Of a DNA stretch of 64,000 nucleotides, positions 49,137-59,238 are shown piece after piece (position 1 is the stretch's first letter; each line of letters opens with the position of its first letter). Position numbers and translations under genes: made by a program. The notes under the pieces are model-generated. The model was not told where the DNA came from. It saw only the letters and a list, made by a program, of their open reading frames with translations, and ran no database searches. Source of the stretch: Siphonodentalium dalli (Eukaryota > Mollusca > Scaphopoda > Gadilida > Siphonodentaliidae); contig CP136068.1 in assembly GCA_032622095.1 (NCBI GenBank), positions 52,754,443 to 52,818,442 on the forward strand. Direction: 5' to 3'.

Positions 49137-50970
49137 TAGCTCAACTCTACTTTGTAAAGTTTGAGCTATTGCCATGGCTTTGTCGTCCGTCGTCCGTGTG
49201 TGTGTGTGCGTGTGTGATGCGTCAACAATTTCCTTTAGCACGGGCTACAGGTCATACCTTTGGTCGGATCATTATAAAATTTGTCATAGCTGTTGACATT
49301 GACATGTAGATGGGAACGAGTCATTTTGGGGTCATTCGGGAAACAAATATGGCCGCCAGTGGCCATCTTGGATTTCAAAATTCAATCCATTAGCACGGGC
49401 TACAGGTCCTACCATTTGTCTGATCATCATGAAATTTGTCATGGATGTTAATATTGACATGTAGATGAGAACGAGTCATTTTGGGGTCGTTCGGCCAAAA
49501 AACATGGCCGCCAGCAGCCATTTTGGATTTTACTCTTTGCATGACTAAATTGTTTGGCACGGGCTACAGGTTCTACCTTTGATCGAATCATTATGAAATT
49601 TGTCATGGATGTTAACAATGACATAAAGATGGGAACGAGTCATTTTGGGGTCGTTCGGCCATAAAACATGGCCGCGGGAAGCCATCTTGGATTTTACTCT
49701 TTGCATGACTAAATCCTTTGACACGGGCTACAGGTCGTACCTTTTGTCGGATCATTATGAAATTTGTCATGGGCGTTGACATTGACATGTAGATGGGGAC
49801 GAGTCATTTTGGGGTCATTCGGCAAAAAAACATGGCCATCTTGGATTTCAAAATTCAATCCATTAGCACGGGCCACAGGCCAGAGTGTACGTCTGATCAT
49901 CATGAAATTTGTCATGGCTGTTGACATTGACATCTCGATGGGAACGAGTCATTTTGGGGTCATTTGGCCAAAAAACATGGCCGCCAGCAGCCTTCTTGGA
50001 TTTTACTCTTTGCAGGTCGTACCTTTGTTCGGATCATTATGAAATTTGTCATGGGCATGGGTATTGACATGTAGATGGGAACGAGTCATTTTGGGGTCAT
50101 TCGGCAAAAAAACATGGCCGCCAGTGGCCATCTTGGATTTCAAAATTCAATAAATTAGCACAGACTACAGGCCTGAATGTTCGTCTGATCATCATGAAAT
50201 TTATCGTGGAAGTTAATATTGACATGTAGATGGGAACGAGTAATTTTGGGGTCATTCGGTCAAAAAACATGGCCACCAGTGGCCATCTTGAATTTTACTC
50301 TTTACATGACTAAATCATTTGACACATGCTACAGGTCGTATCTTTTGTCGGATCATCATGAAATTTGTGATGGATGTTAACAATGACATGTAAATGGGAA
50401 CGAGTCTTTTTGGGGTCATTCGGCCTAAAAACATGGCTGCCAGTGGCCATCTTGGATTTTACTCTTTGCATAACTAGGCCTTTCAACTTAACCCTTTACC
50501 CAACAGAATGGCCCTGTGCCAATGCATTCTCTTATATATGCGAGTCGACCATAGGTCGCCTCGCATATATAAGAGAATGCATTGGCTTAACACATTAAAA
50601 ATTATAAAATTGTTAAAGAATGTAAGAAAAAATGGTAAAAAGTGTTAAAAAAATATTTGTTTTAGGCCAATGCATTCTCTTATATATGCGAGGCGACCTA
50701 TGGTCGACTCGCATATATAAGAGAATGCATTGGCACAGGGCATAACTGTAACTATCACAATGTGGTCAAGGAGCCGGTTCCAATGATATCCATATTTGTA
50801 TGGTTCTATTGAGACAGACCGAAGATATTTTAGGCTGTTCAAGCTTTATTTGGCCGGTTTTGGCCGGTTTGTTGGGTAAAGGGTTAACACATTCCTAATC
50901 ACTCCATTGACTGTAACACAAGAAATTATTCCCTTTCCAAGTTGAGCTACAGTGTCATTGACACTTTCAT
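49137..50970 (+). mobile_element. Second helentron/pearl-like element
   Basis: The same 5' hairpin (TAGCTCAACTCTAC / GTAAAGTTTGAGCT), TGTGTGTGCGTGTG microsatellite, about eight 161-bp monomers, and the same 3' end (AGTTGAGCTA, hairpin AGTGTCATTGACACT, TTCAT) as the copy at 20830. ATTTT stands immediately before the 5' end and again at 50969-50973, overlapping the shared TTCAT, so a short T-rich target duplication is possible. Its monomers are more diverged from one another than those of the first copy. It carries a nested MITE at 50492-50883. Confidence 0.8.
50492..50883. mobile_element. TTAA-flanked MITE with two nested hairpins (392 bp)
   Basis: TTAA at 50488-50491 and 50884-50887; ends CCCTTTACCCAACA and its exact complement TGTTGGGTAAAGGG. 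Inside are two nearly identical hairpins ('aatgcattctcttatatatgcgag' with its mirror), themselves in inverted orientation, so the element folds as a palindrome of palindromes. The related sequence at 23855 lacks the insert, which confirms the boundary and the TTAA target. The ends fit the piggyBac type. Confidence 0.85.
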
Positions 50971-51877
50971 TTTAGTTTGACTTCATGTCAATGATGGCCA
51001 TAAAGATTGAAATACCTTAATTGGACCAGATGTACATGTACTGTAGTAGATCTATCTTCACGACTGTTAACATTAATTGTCTGTGACTATGGTAGCTGAA
51101 CATTTATATCGTGGAGGTCTTAAATCTTCTTTAAAGAATAATTAAGTACCATAACTGCATGTCATTCAATACATGTTTTTTTTCAGTTTTGCGATCACGC
51201 ATCAGGGGGCACAAATTTGAAGTGCGCAAATTTAAATGTTGAAAGAAACAAGGTTTTCATTTAGAATTTCCGCTGATCTGATAGTTTCCTTAAAGCAGGG
51301 TTTCCGCTATATATACCGGCAGGGGGTCCACTTGACGGCCCCATTCCCCTCGCCAAGTTTTCCCCTCCTGCCATACCCCAGGACATACTGCATGTCTATA
51401 AAGATGTTTAAAACTTCTGAATTTTGTTGGAATAGTACTAAGGAATTTTAAAAGGTGAATTTATTTTATATCTTGTGAGTGTACACACTCTAAACGCGTT
51501 GTTATACAGAAAATTGAAACAGGATGTGATCGGAACTGACATCGCTAGAAGCTATGCTTTTGAGGCTTGTTAGTTACGTTGCGGTTAGTACCCGGTTATG
51601 TTATGCAAAGAGCAGTATTTTAATCGTACTTGTCATGTTTTATACCGAGAAATATACTGTTCACTTTGTAATAGAGCGAGAGAGAAAGTGGGAGTAGCCG
51701 CACCGGGCATCAAGGCATCTTACCACTGCCCACAAAGAATACTCATCAGCCAGATATATAATCAGCCTTCTATATTTTACACTGCAGCTGCTAAAATATA
51801 TTCCGATTACATTATGCATCCGAAATATCTGCTGGGTCTTCCACAGTGAGTCTTTTAACATCAATACTCGCTTTCGG

Positions 51878-51923
51878 CAATTCCCATAATACACCGCGCG
51901 CTCGAGTGGTTCCGTTTCACTGC
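51878..51923 (+). promoter_or_regulatory. Shared promoter-proximal block of the YqaJ gene
   Basis: CAATTCCCATAATACACCG, then GCGCTCGAGTGGTTCCGTT, ends 43 bases before the ATG at 51967. Nearly the same block stands, inverted, in front of the transposase gene. The CAATTCCCATAAT part resembles the ZNF143/THAP11 (Ronin) site known from animal promoters. Confidence 0.6.
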
Positions 51924-51966
51924 TCGCTTTGTTTACAATTTTCCGCCACGGTACAATAACATAAAC

Positions 51967-54900
51967 ATGCTCAATCTTCTCTCTTGGAAAAACGTAAAAT
52001 CACTGCCCAAAAAGGCACTAGATGATGTATGTAAGCGCGAAGGCGTGCAGTTGAATGTTGGACGGTCAGCACAGGAAATACTTTTGTGTCATAAACTAGG
52101 AACTTCTACCGTTGGAGCTGCAAATTCGTCAAATACATTGACAATCGGGAACGTAGCAAAAACAGATGGAGGACTGGATAACGCTACATATTTCCTCTCC
52201 GACCAAGAGGTTTCAGAACTGAAAAGTCTTAAACCAGATTTCGTGAAAGTTATGGATGGCTGGACGACGGATATTTCAAAATTGCCAGAAATTGACATAA
52301 CACAAGTTAAAAAGTATCTGCTTGGTGGTAACAGACAGGAATTTTCGGAAAATGGTCTAAGAAAATACAAGTTGACAAGAAGTTATGCACACATAAAGTC
52401 GGGCCACCTTCATTCTGTTCGCTTCAATGTCAACACCAACAGCAAGATGTTCTGTCTTCTATCTGGACAATGTTTGCCCTCACAATCTACAGACAGCAAG
52501 CAAGTGAAGTGGTGTCATGTCATCCTCGACAAATGTACAGGGAAACCCTATGTGCAGTGGATTCTGCATATGCACAGCTGGGTAAGTAATCATAAATGTG
52601 AACCAGATTAGATTTTATTTGATGAGTAGACACTTTACATGTACATGTAAATGTAGATCATTTGTGACAAAAGAGTTCAACAATAATGTAATATTATAAA
52701 TGCATTGAATAAGTCATTACGATAAACACATTGAGCAATCGATACATATAACTAAAGGATGTGTAAATTAAGGAACATTAAGAGTGGTACAAATCAGTCT
52801 ATTCCTGATATGGTAGAAATAAAGAGCGTTTATTTCACCTTTGTGCGAACATTGGAAAACAGCGGCGAAATGGCTATCAAATTAAGATACATAGTTATTT
52901 TATTTGACATGTACGATACATTTACCATCATATGATATTGTTGTACTGGTACCGGTATCTTATTATTTGATGAATTTATTTTAATATTCTTATTATATTT
53001 TAGGGCTGGACAAACGTGTTCCCACATTGGTACTCTCCTGTTCCTTGCTGCTGAAGTTGTGGCTGATGGTTTGGACGAATTACCAGATGGACCCTCATGT
53101 ACTGAAATTCCTTGTCAATGGGCTGATCCAAAAGGTACATGTAGATACCATTATTTACTCCACACGTAGATGTACATTATGTGTCAAAAAGTAAATTAAG
53201 AAAAACACTAATTAATGACAATTGCAAAGCAGTTTTTTTAAAAAGAAAATACCGGTAAACTACCTGTATGCATGTGGCTGTGTGTACCATGATAATTTAA
53301 AAATTAGTTTATTGGAACTCTACTCTGTTCCATATTTATAATTTTAATAAATTGAGAAACCACTAACTATACAGGATTTTATTTCTGCATTATATCGACA
53401 AAAACAATATCCTTCTCACCTTCTGTAAGAAATGGTAAAACAAAATTGTCTAATTGTCAGATATATCCAAATTATTTCCTGCTGTTATATATTGTAGCTA
53501 AATTAATTGCCTTAATTTTTTACAGCGGCTAAGGTTCAACCAGCTCCAATAGAGGATGTGCAGATGACTGATAAAAAAGATGCGAACAGCAGATTGTCAT
53601 CTGTCAAGCATGTACGGTACCAGCTAAAGGATATGATACATCAATGGGGGATGTACAACAGGGTTCTACAGCTGAGACATGATATTTTGAATGGGAATAT
53701 CAACATGCCACAACCACCTATCATTCACTTATTGGACCCAAAAAGATTTCGCCGACATCCAGTACCATCTGTATTACCACCAATGACTCTTCCTGACCAT
53801 GCTACGGACATGAATTCTGATCTTGCCCATTGTATGGAAGTGGAAATAGAGACAACACCTCTTCCTATACCAAGCATGCCACACAAAGTGTTCAAAGCAT
53901 GTAGCGATGCTGGTTATTTGAGCGAGAAAATCCGGTTCATTAATTCATGCAAGCTGTCCAATGCCAATCGAAAAAAAAATTCAGAACTGACAGTCGGACA
54001 AAGAGAAGTTTCTGAATGGCAGGAACAAAGGTGTGGTGCGATTACATCTACCAAGTTCAAACGTGTTGTTTCCTACCTGAACAATATGAAGGCATCACCT
54101 GATAAGATAGTTGCATCTGTGATGGGTTACGAATCAACAAACATTAAAACAAAGGCGATGAAATGGGGGATAGATAATGAGCCAGAAGCAATTAAACAGT
54201 AAGTGAAAAAAAATTCCAGCCATGATTGTCAGATCGACGTTATTCCACAAGGATTAGCATCTCATGAGAAATATGCATATATTCGTGCTTCACCTGATGG
54301 GCTAGTGGTTCTTGTGACATGTGTCCAAAAAAACTTATAGAGGTGAAATGTCCTTATACCCAAAGACATATCACACCACAGGAGGCCATAAAGTCTGGTA
54401 AGATTGATTATGTCTCCCACAGTGACACATCTGGGACATATTCAAATTAAAAAGAAATCATAGCAGAGGCTATTTTTAACAGGTAACTGTTCAGATGGCT
54501 GTTATGGACATCAACATTCTAGACTTTGTCATTTGGACACGAAAGGGACTATTAAAAATTCCAGTGAGTTTTGACGAAGTTTATTGGAATGATACCCTAC
54601 TGCCTGCTGGAAAGACATTTTTCTCTCAGTATGTTGTACCAGAGATTCTGACAGGACAGATAAAAGATGCGTTAAAGGACAGAAAAATGCCACAATGTTG
54701 GGACATGTCAGATGGATGTACCGGTAATGACCCCATACCAGACAACTAGTGATGAGCCGATAATCGGGAACGACAATCGGAATCGGCCGATTGTGGCCCA
54801 TCGGATGACAATCGGTACTCGGGTTTGAACATCGGGATTTCCGATTGTCTAAATAATAAATGAGTGCTTGTTTTTCTTCAATAAACTGTTTTATATATGA

Positions 54901-56090
54901 CGATGTTTTGTTGAATAAATGACCAGTAAACGTGGGGAAAGTGATACCAAACACAAACTTGATATACATACATGTCCTCTGCAATACCCCGGCCGTACCT
55001 GGCTCTATGTTTAAACAATATATTAGTGGGGATCGCCGGGAAGCACGTGACACTTTGGGTTAGAGTGAGGCAACAAGCATGACGCCGTGATTGCGCATAA
55101 TAATTCATTAATTATTGACATACCAGAACAGTCGTTTCAGTCGATTGATTTCTTTAGCATTGTGATGTACACAACTTACATATCATGGGACTCATGTACG
55201 CCCATAGGTAACTTTATTGTTCGTCAACATGTAGATATTTTGATTTATGTATGTCAAACTATCAAAATCAAAATGTATGCATACGCGCAGTACAACAAAG
55301 CTATCTATATAGTACATACAGCGTAACAGGTATAAACACTACTATATAAACCGAAAGTGCATGTCACGTGACTTTAGATAGTTGAAGACAATGTCATTCC
55401 ATCCAGTCAGCCTCGTGTGAAAACACGTATATGTCACCACAAATGATTATTATGATGACCACGCCAAAATCAAATCGTTTCTGTGAAATTGACATGAACT
55501 GACATGGTGTAACTTGCAACTAGTTCAGTCCGCTCATTTCCTTTGATGTGATGTCTTTGAATTGGGATCAAAGTAAAATGCCGTTTGGTGAATTGTTATC
55601 AAAAACGGACCATGGACATGTCGTCATGCACGTGGCTACATCAAACTTTCAAAATTGTTTTTGTGGAATAGCCTAGAATACATGGGTATGTTGCCTGTAT
55701 TCGATCACTAGTCTGCCCATACCCACCTATCTACTTACCCAAACATATACTTATGTATACAATGTACTGGCATATTACTATGTTTGTTGCTTGCTTCTAA
55801 TTCTAAGTATTATATAACACATATCACATATTCTGCTATAATTATTTAAATAATCGGAATCGGCACCTGAATCGGCCGATTGTGATCTCAAATAATCGGC
55901 AATCGGCGCACGGCTCTATTTGACAATCGGCTCATCACTACAGACAACGACACAATCAATCCACCAATACTGGTACATGCTCTGGCATGTCGCCAGCATT
56001 GCAAAGATTCCAAATCACCAAGTTATTCCAGAGTCAAGGGTCAAATAATTAAATGTGATGTGAACATAAAATGTGAACCCCACAGTGCAT
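51967..56090 (+). pseudogene. Decayed SWIM zinc-finger / YqaJ-type nuclease gene of the transposon
   Basis: Exon 1 (51967-52581) opens with a SAP-like helix region (LPKKALDDVCKREGVQLNVG). Exon 2 (53004-53134) completes a SWIM finger across the intron: CICTA/GAGQTCSHIGTLLF, with donor GTAAGT at 52582. Exon 3 starts at 53526 and holds YqaJ motifs: RCGAITSTKFKRV, AMKWGIDNEPEAIK, RASPDG, then the catalytic-type IEVKCP, and VQMAVMDINILDFVIWT. These belong to the lambda-exonuclease-like fold. Lesions: a one-base shift near 52547 before the SWIM cysteines, TAA at 54200-54202, shifts near 54308 and about 54435, TAA at 54477-54479, and a hAT MITE at 54747. Coding text resumes at 55949 and is cut again by a MITE near 56088. 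Its likely role was an accessory nuclease in transposition; this copy cannot make it. Confidence 0.8.
54747..55940. mobile_element. hAT-type MITE inside the YqaJ gene (1,194 bp)
   Basis: The ends TAGTGATGAGCCGAT and its complement are flanked by the perfect 8-bp duplication CAGACAAC (54739-54746 and 55941-55948). Both ends are packed with AATCGG words. No transposase frame is inside. An 8-bp duplication and TAGTGATG ends are hAT hallmarks. Removing it with one duplication restores the interrupted reading frame. Confidence 0.92.
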
Positions 56091-56201
56091 TTCACCGAGA
56101 GCTTTCCTATGAATGGCAACAAGCCATATTTCCGACTAAATCCTGAAAAGTTACCCATAATTCTGCTGTGGTTAAGAGGTTGATTACTTAGAGCATTACT
56201 G
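56088..56201. mobile_element. Right arm of the TA-flanked palindromic MITE
   Basis: From 'cgagagctttcctatgaatggc' to GCATTACTG, followed by TA. It lies at the end of the YqaJ reading frame. Confidence 0.8.
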
Positions 56202-56319
56202 TACATGTACATGTATGTCTATACAATATTTAAAAGAGTTATTGGGACATTCATTGTGTTTGGGGTAATATGCTCCTGCTTTAGTGTGTGATTCCATGGG
56301 AGTACTACATGTATACAAC

Positions 56320-56485
56320 CCTGTGCCAATGCATTCTCTTAATGTATATATGCATATATAAGAGCATACATTAGACTAATTATATTTACCTTGCCTTGTA
56401 AGCCAGTTCATTCACTTATATATGTGAGGCTCCGTATATATGGGAGACTCGCATATATAAGAGAATGCACTGGCACAGGGTTTTT
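56320..56485. mobile_element. Hairpin MITE copy
   Basis: 'ccctgtgccaatgcattctc' at the left and 'gagaatgcactggcacaggg' at the right form inverted ends, with inner 'catatataagag' hairpins. Same family as 20155 and the inner part of 50492. Confidence 0.75.
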
Positions 56486-56601
56486 AATACTAAAAAAAAT
56501 ATATATAGTGTTCATATATATTCCCTTCCACAGTAGAGGATATACTAAACACCGATAGTGAAATAAGTAAAGATTTTGACTTATTTGTAAATTTTCTACA
56601 C

Positions 56602-58753
56602 TTATTGCACTATTGGTGTTTGGAAGTTAACCACACATTTTAACTATCTGCTCTGCCGAGTCCAACATTGATAACTTTATGTCACCATCCAATATGTGAT
56701 ACGTTTTTATACGCTGAATAATTCTCTCTATGTGAATTCGAACAGCAGATATGTTCTCAGATGACACTAGTTCTCCTTTAGTCAACTGTGGCCTATCAGA
56801 TCCTTTGAAACTTGGGATATAAAACTTGACCCCAATATCCGACAACTCTACTTCAATTCTAAAGCCTCTATCGGCCATCACAGAATCACCATTTTTTTTC
56901 CAGGCTGTTCATCAGGTCCTCTGACTGTGAAGTGATATATTTGTCTGATGCGTGTCCCCCATACATTCGACTGATATATGTCACAGCTAACTGCGGCTCA
57001 TTCCCACCAAGAATTTGAATGTGTTGTGATGTTTATATGAAGAAAACACTTGTTTTCTCGCCTCTAGTAGACTAGGGTTTTGCACTAATAACTCGGTGCA
57101 ATCCAGAATAATTTGGATGTCTCTGAAGCCCAATACTGCCTCAGACTGATTATTCCGTGTCACATCATTACATGGTAATTTGCACAAGTTCTCCAATTCG
57201 GTGCTCATTAAGTTGATCCATGTGTTGAATATACTTGATGCTGTGCTTGTGCTGATGCCAAATCTGTCCGAGATGTTCTGCAATAGTAATCCCACTTTTA
57301 GTCTAACTATAGTGAAGAAAAATTCATCTATCAGCGGAAGTTTTCTGGAAATACTAGGTTTATTTATACACCGCTCACTGAAATGCTCATTTTTATATGT
57401 TTTTGAACCTTTCCAGTATTTCATTCCAGCTGCAAGAGGCTGGAGAAAATTAAAAAGAGCTAGGAATGTTGCATAATTTGGAAATCCTGTCCAAAACTGA
57501 AATTTTCTTTGATTATATTTAATATTCTCCAGTCTCAGTGTTTGTTCTCTCAACGCTGCAGTTTCATACTCTAACTCAGCCAAACGATTCTGTAATGAAA
57601 CGTCTTTGTCACATACTGATGGACATACATAGGTGTGGTCCTGTGTTGGTGGTACATGTAAACTTGATTCCAATTTCGGTCTTCCAAGTGGCTCAAAGTT
57701 TATGCTTTTCTTGCATTTCGGTCGAACGTTGCTTTTTTTCTTCAGTGGGCTGACTCGCACCTTGGAAGATGTCATTGTTGTTATCTGTGAAACAGGTTTG
57801 GTGATTAGCCGAGGACAGTAGCCAACATCATTTGGGTCATCGCTCTTTTTACCTGAAATGTACATGTATAGATTAGTAAACAAGCATATACCAGTATGAT
57901 AGACCATGTATCTGAATGGGGCAATTTAGCAAAGTTAACTAGAGATTACATTATTCATTGTTCTAGGCATGTTTATGCATTTTTCATTCCTTCATTTTCA
58001 ATATTTTATTGTGTTTATTTTCATTTACATGTATGCAAATTAATGATACTGCAGCCCATGTGGGGTTTAAGATAAAACTATATTGATACACTTGCTTGAA
58101 TTCAATCTATTATTATTCATGTTGAAATAAAACTTCACATAAGGAACTTTGTTGTGTTTACACTACATGCCCATGACAATGCAGTAGCCAACAATCACAG
58201 TAAATGAATAAGTTTACTCAAAATTGAAAATAATACATTAAGTCTAATAAATATATAATTTAAAATAAAACTTCATTCATCTTTAATCAGTTGTCATAAC
58301 AATGTGTTTCACCCAAGGCATGTAAACACATCGTCAGTCGCCGGTAGTAAAATTGTGTAACTGCTTGCAACGAAATTAGGCCACGAAAACAGAATGTAAA
58401 CAAATGCGTTAATGAGGGACATATTACATTTTACTATGTTTTATTTCCCATGCGTATCTGAGACATGATGCTGTGTTGTTTGTGCTTAATTATTTGCATT
58501 TATGTGTGTACGTACCTTTGGGAAAATGATCAGAACAGACTCTCATCCAGGCCTTTGGTTCCCATTTCTCTTCACCCCGTCGGATTGCGTCTTTCCAAAG
58601 TTTAAGTCGTTTCTTGTCTTTAATTGGTATCGTGTAATACGATCTCTTTATGTTCAGCGATTGATCTGTGCCTTTTGTGTTGTTACACAATGGCATGCAA
58701 CAATTAGTTCCCCTGCCATTCTTTTTTCTCCTAAATAATTTCGGTGACTCCAT
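56602..58753 (-). pseudogene. THAP-domain DDE transposase gene, decayed
   Basis: Exon 1 (58753-58516) encodes a THAP zinc finger, C2CH: NCCMPLCNN, KRLKLWKDAIRR, then CSDHF. Donor GTACGT joins, after a 663-bp intron, to exon 2 at 57852 (KG/KKSDDPND). Exon 2 has a leucine-rich coiled coil (RLAELEYETAALREQTLRLE), a helix-turn-helix (LLLQNISDRFGISTSTASSI) and the DDE_Tnp_4 core: first Asp in IILDCTE, second in VMADRGF (frame ending 56881), Glu in RIHIERIIQRIK. Frame breaks lie near 56990, at an eight-T run 56892-56899, and near 56630, with the apparent end at 56602. The start at 58753 is preferred over 58828 because the upstream one lies in the promoter block. It probably cut and joined the transposon ends; this copy is inactive unless the breaks are sequencing errors. 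Confidence 0.85.
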
Positions 58754-58797
58754 AAATTCTAGCTTTCGTATACACGTGAATTGAATTCCAAGACTCG

Positions 58798-58840
58798 CAG
58801 AACGGAACCACTCGAGCCCGCGATGCATTATGGGAGATGA
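58798..58840 (-). promoter_or_regulatory. Shared promoter-proximal block of the transposase gene
   Basis: Reading the minus strand: CATCTCCCATAATGCATCG, then CGGGCTCGAGTGGTTCCGTT, ending about 44 bases before the proposed start at 58753. It mirrors 51878-51923. CCCATAATGC matches the core of the THAP11/ZNF143 site better than the other copy does. Confidence 0.6.
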
Positions 58841-59170
58841 AGAAAGACTATATGAGCACGTTTAACTCGGGATCCAAATTACTGGTGTTCTATACTTCGT
58901 AAATTAATTTATATCTAATAAATTTACTAGTTTTAAAGTTACAAGTACATGTACATGTATACGGTTTGATAGCTTGGCACTTGGGCAGAAATGGAACAAA
59001 ACAATCTGCCATTTCTACTCTCACACGATTCTATTGGCCGATATAATGAAAGTAGTTCAAACCAGTGCTAAAACAGGCTACTTTTACCTGGATTTTTCCC
59101 CTTGACGGCTACCGGCCCCTACCCCCTAGCGGAAACCCTGCTTAAAGTCAACATTTTTTTCTATTTTCAG

Positions 59171-59238
59171 GTTAAACAGTCTCAGCAATGAGAGAGAAGA
59201 ACCACCCCCTCCAAGTCAGCCAGATACACCCGACACAG
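59171..59238 (+). CDS. Proposed small host exon (68 nt)
   Basis: It follows a strong acceptor (TTTTTTTCTATTTTCAG) and ends at a donor ACAG/GTAACC. Only one of three frames is open, giving LNSLSNEREEPPPPSQPDTPDT plus one base, proline-rich and acidic, likely disordered. It needs a phase-2 partner upstream, which the exon at 34306 supplies. The transposon ends 28 bases upstream, in the branch-point zone. I do not recognise the gene. The following minisatellite is made from this exon's end and donor. It may be a chance exon-like match. Confidence 0.45.

Larger units (their letters stand above)
51294..59142. mobile_element. Two-gene THAP-DDE + YqaJ DNA transposon (ISL2EU-like)
   Basis: The terminal inverted repeats are AGCAGGGTTTCCGCTA (51294-51309) and its exact complement (59127-59142), with weaker similarity further in (GGCAGGGGGTCC / CCCCTACCGG-type text and TTGACGGC). 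The flanking TAA on each side is a 3-bp duplication as in PIF/Harbinger (alternatively read as a 5-bp TTAAA). It contains a plus-strand SWIM/YqaJ gene and a convergent minus-strand THAP/DDE transposase gene, both decayed. Two proteins of this kind define the group I know as ISL2EU; the assignment rests on domain content, not on a database match. Confidence 0.85.

Noticed and set aside
54191-54222. Possible intron donor CA/GTAAGT at the end of the YqaJ exon
   Set aside because: The nearest acceptor would make a 21-base intron, and the original frame continues beyond the TAA with expected YqaJ text (RASPDG), so a nonsense change fits better.
58754-58828. Upstream 25-residue extension of the THAP protein
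   Set aside because: It lies over the shared promoter block; the methionine at 58753 is at the same distance from that block as the start of the other gene.
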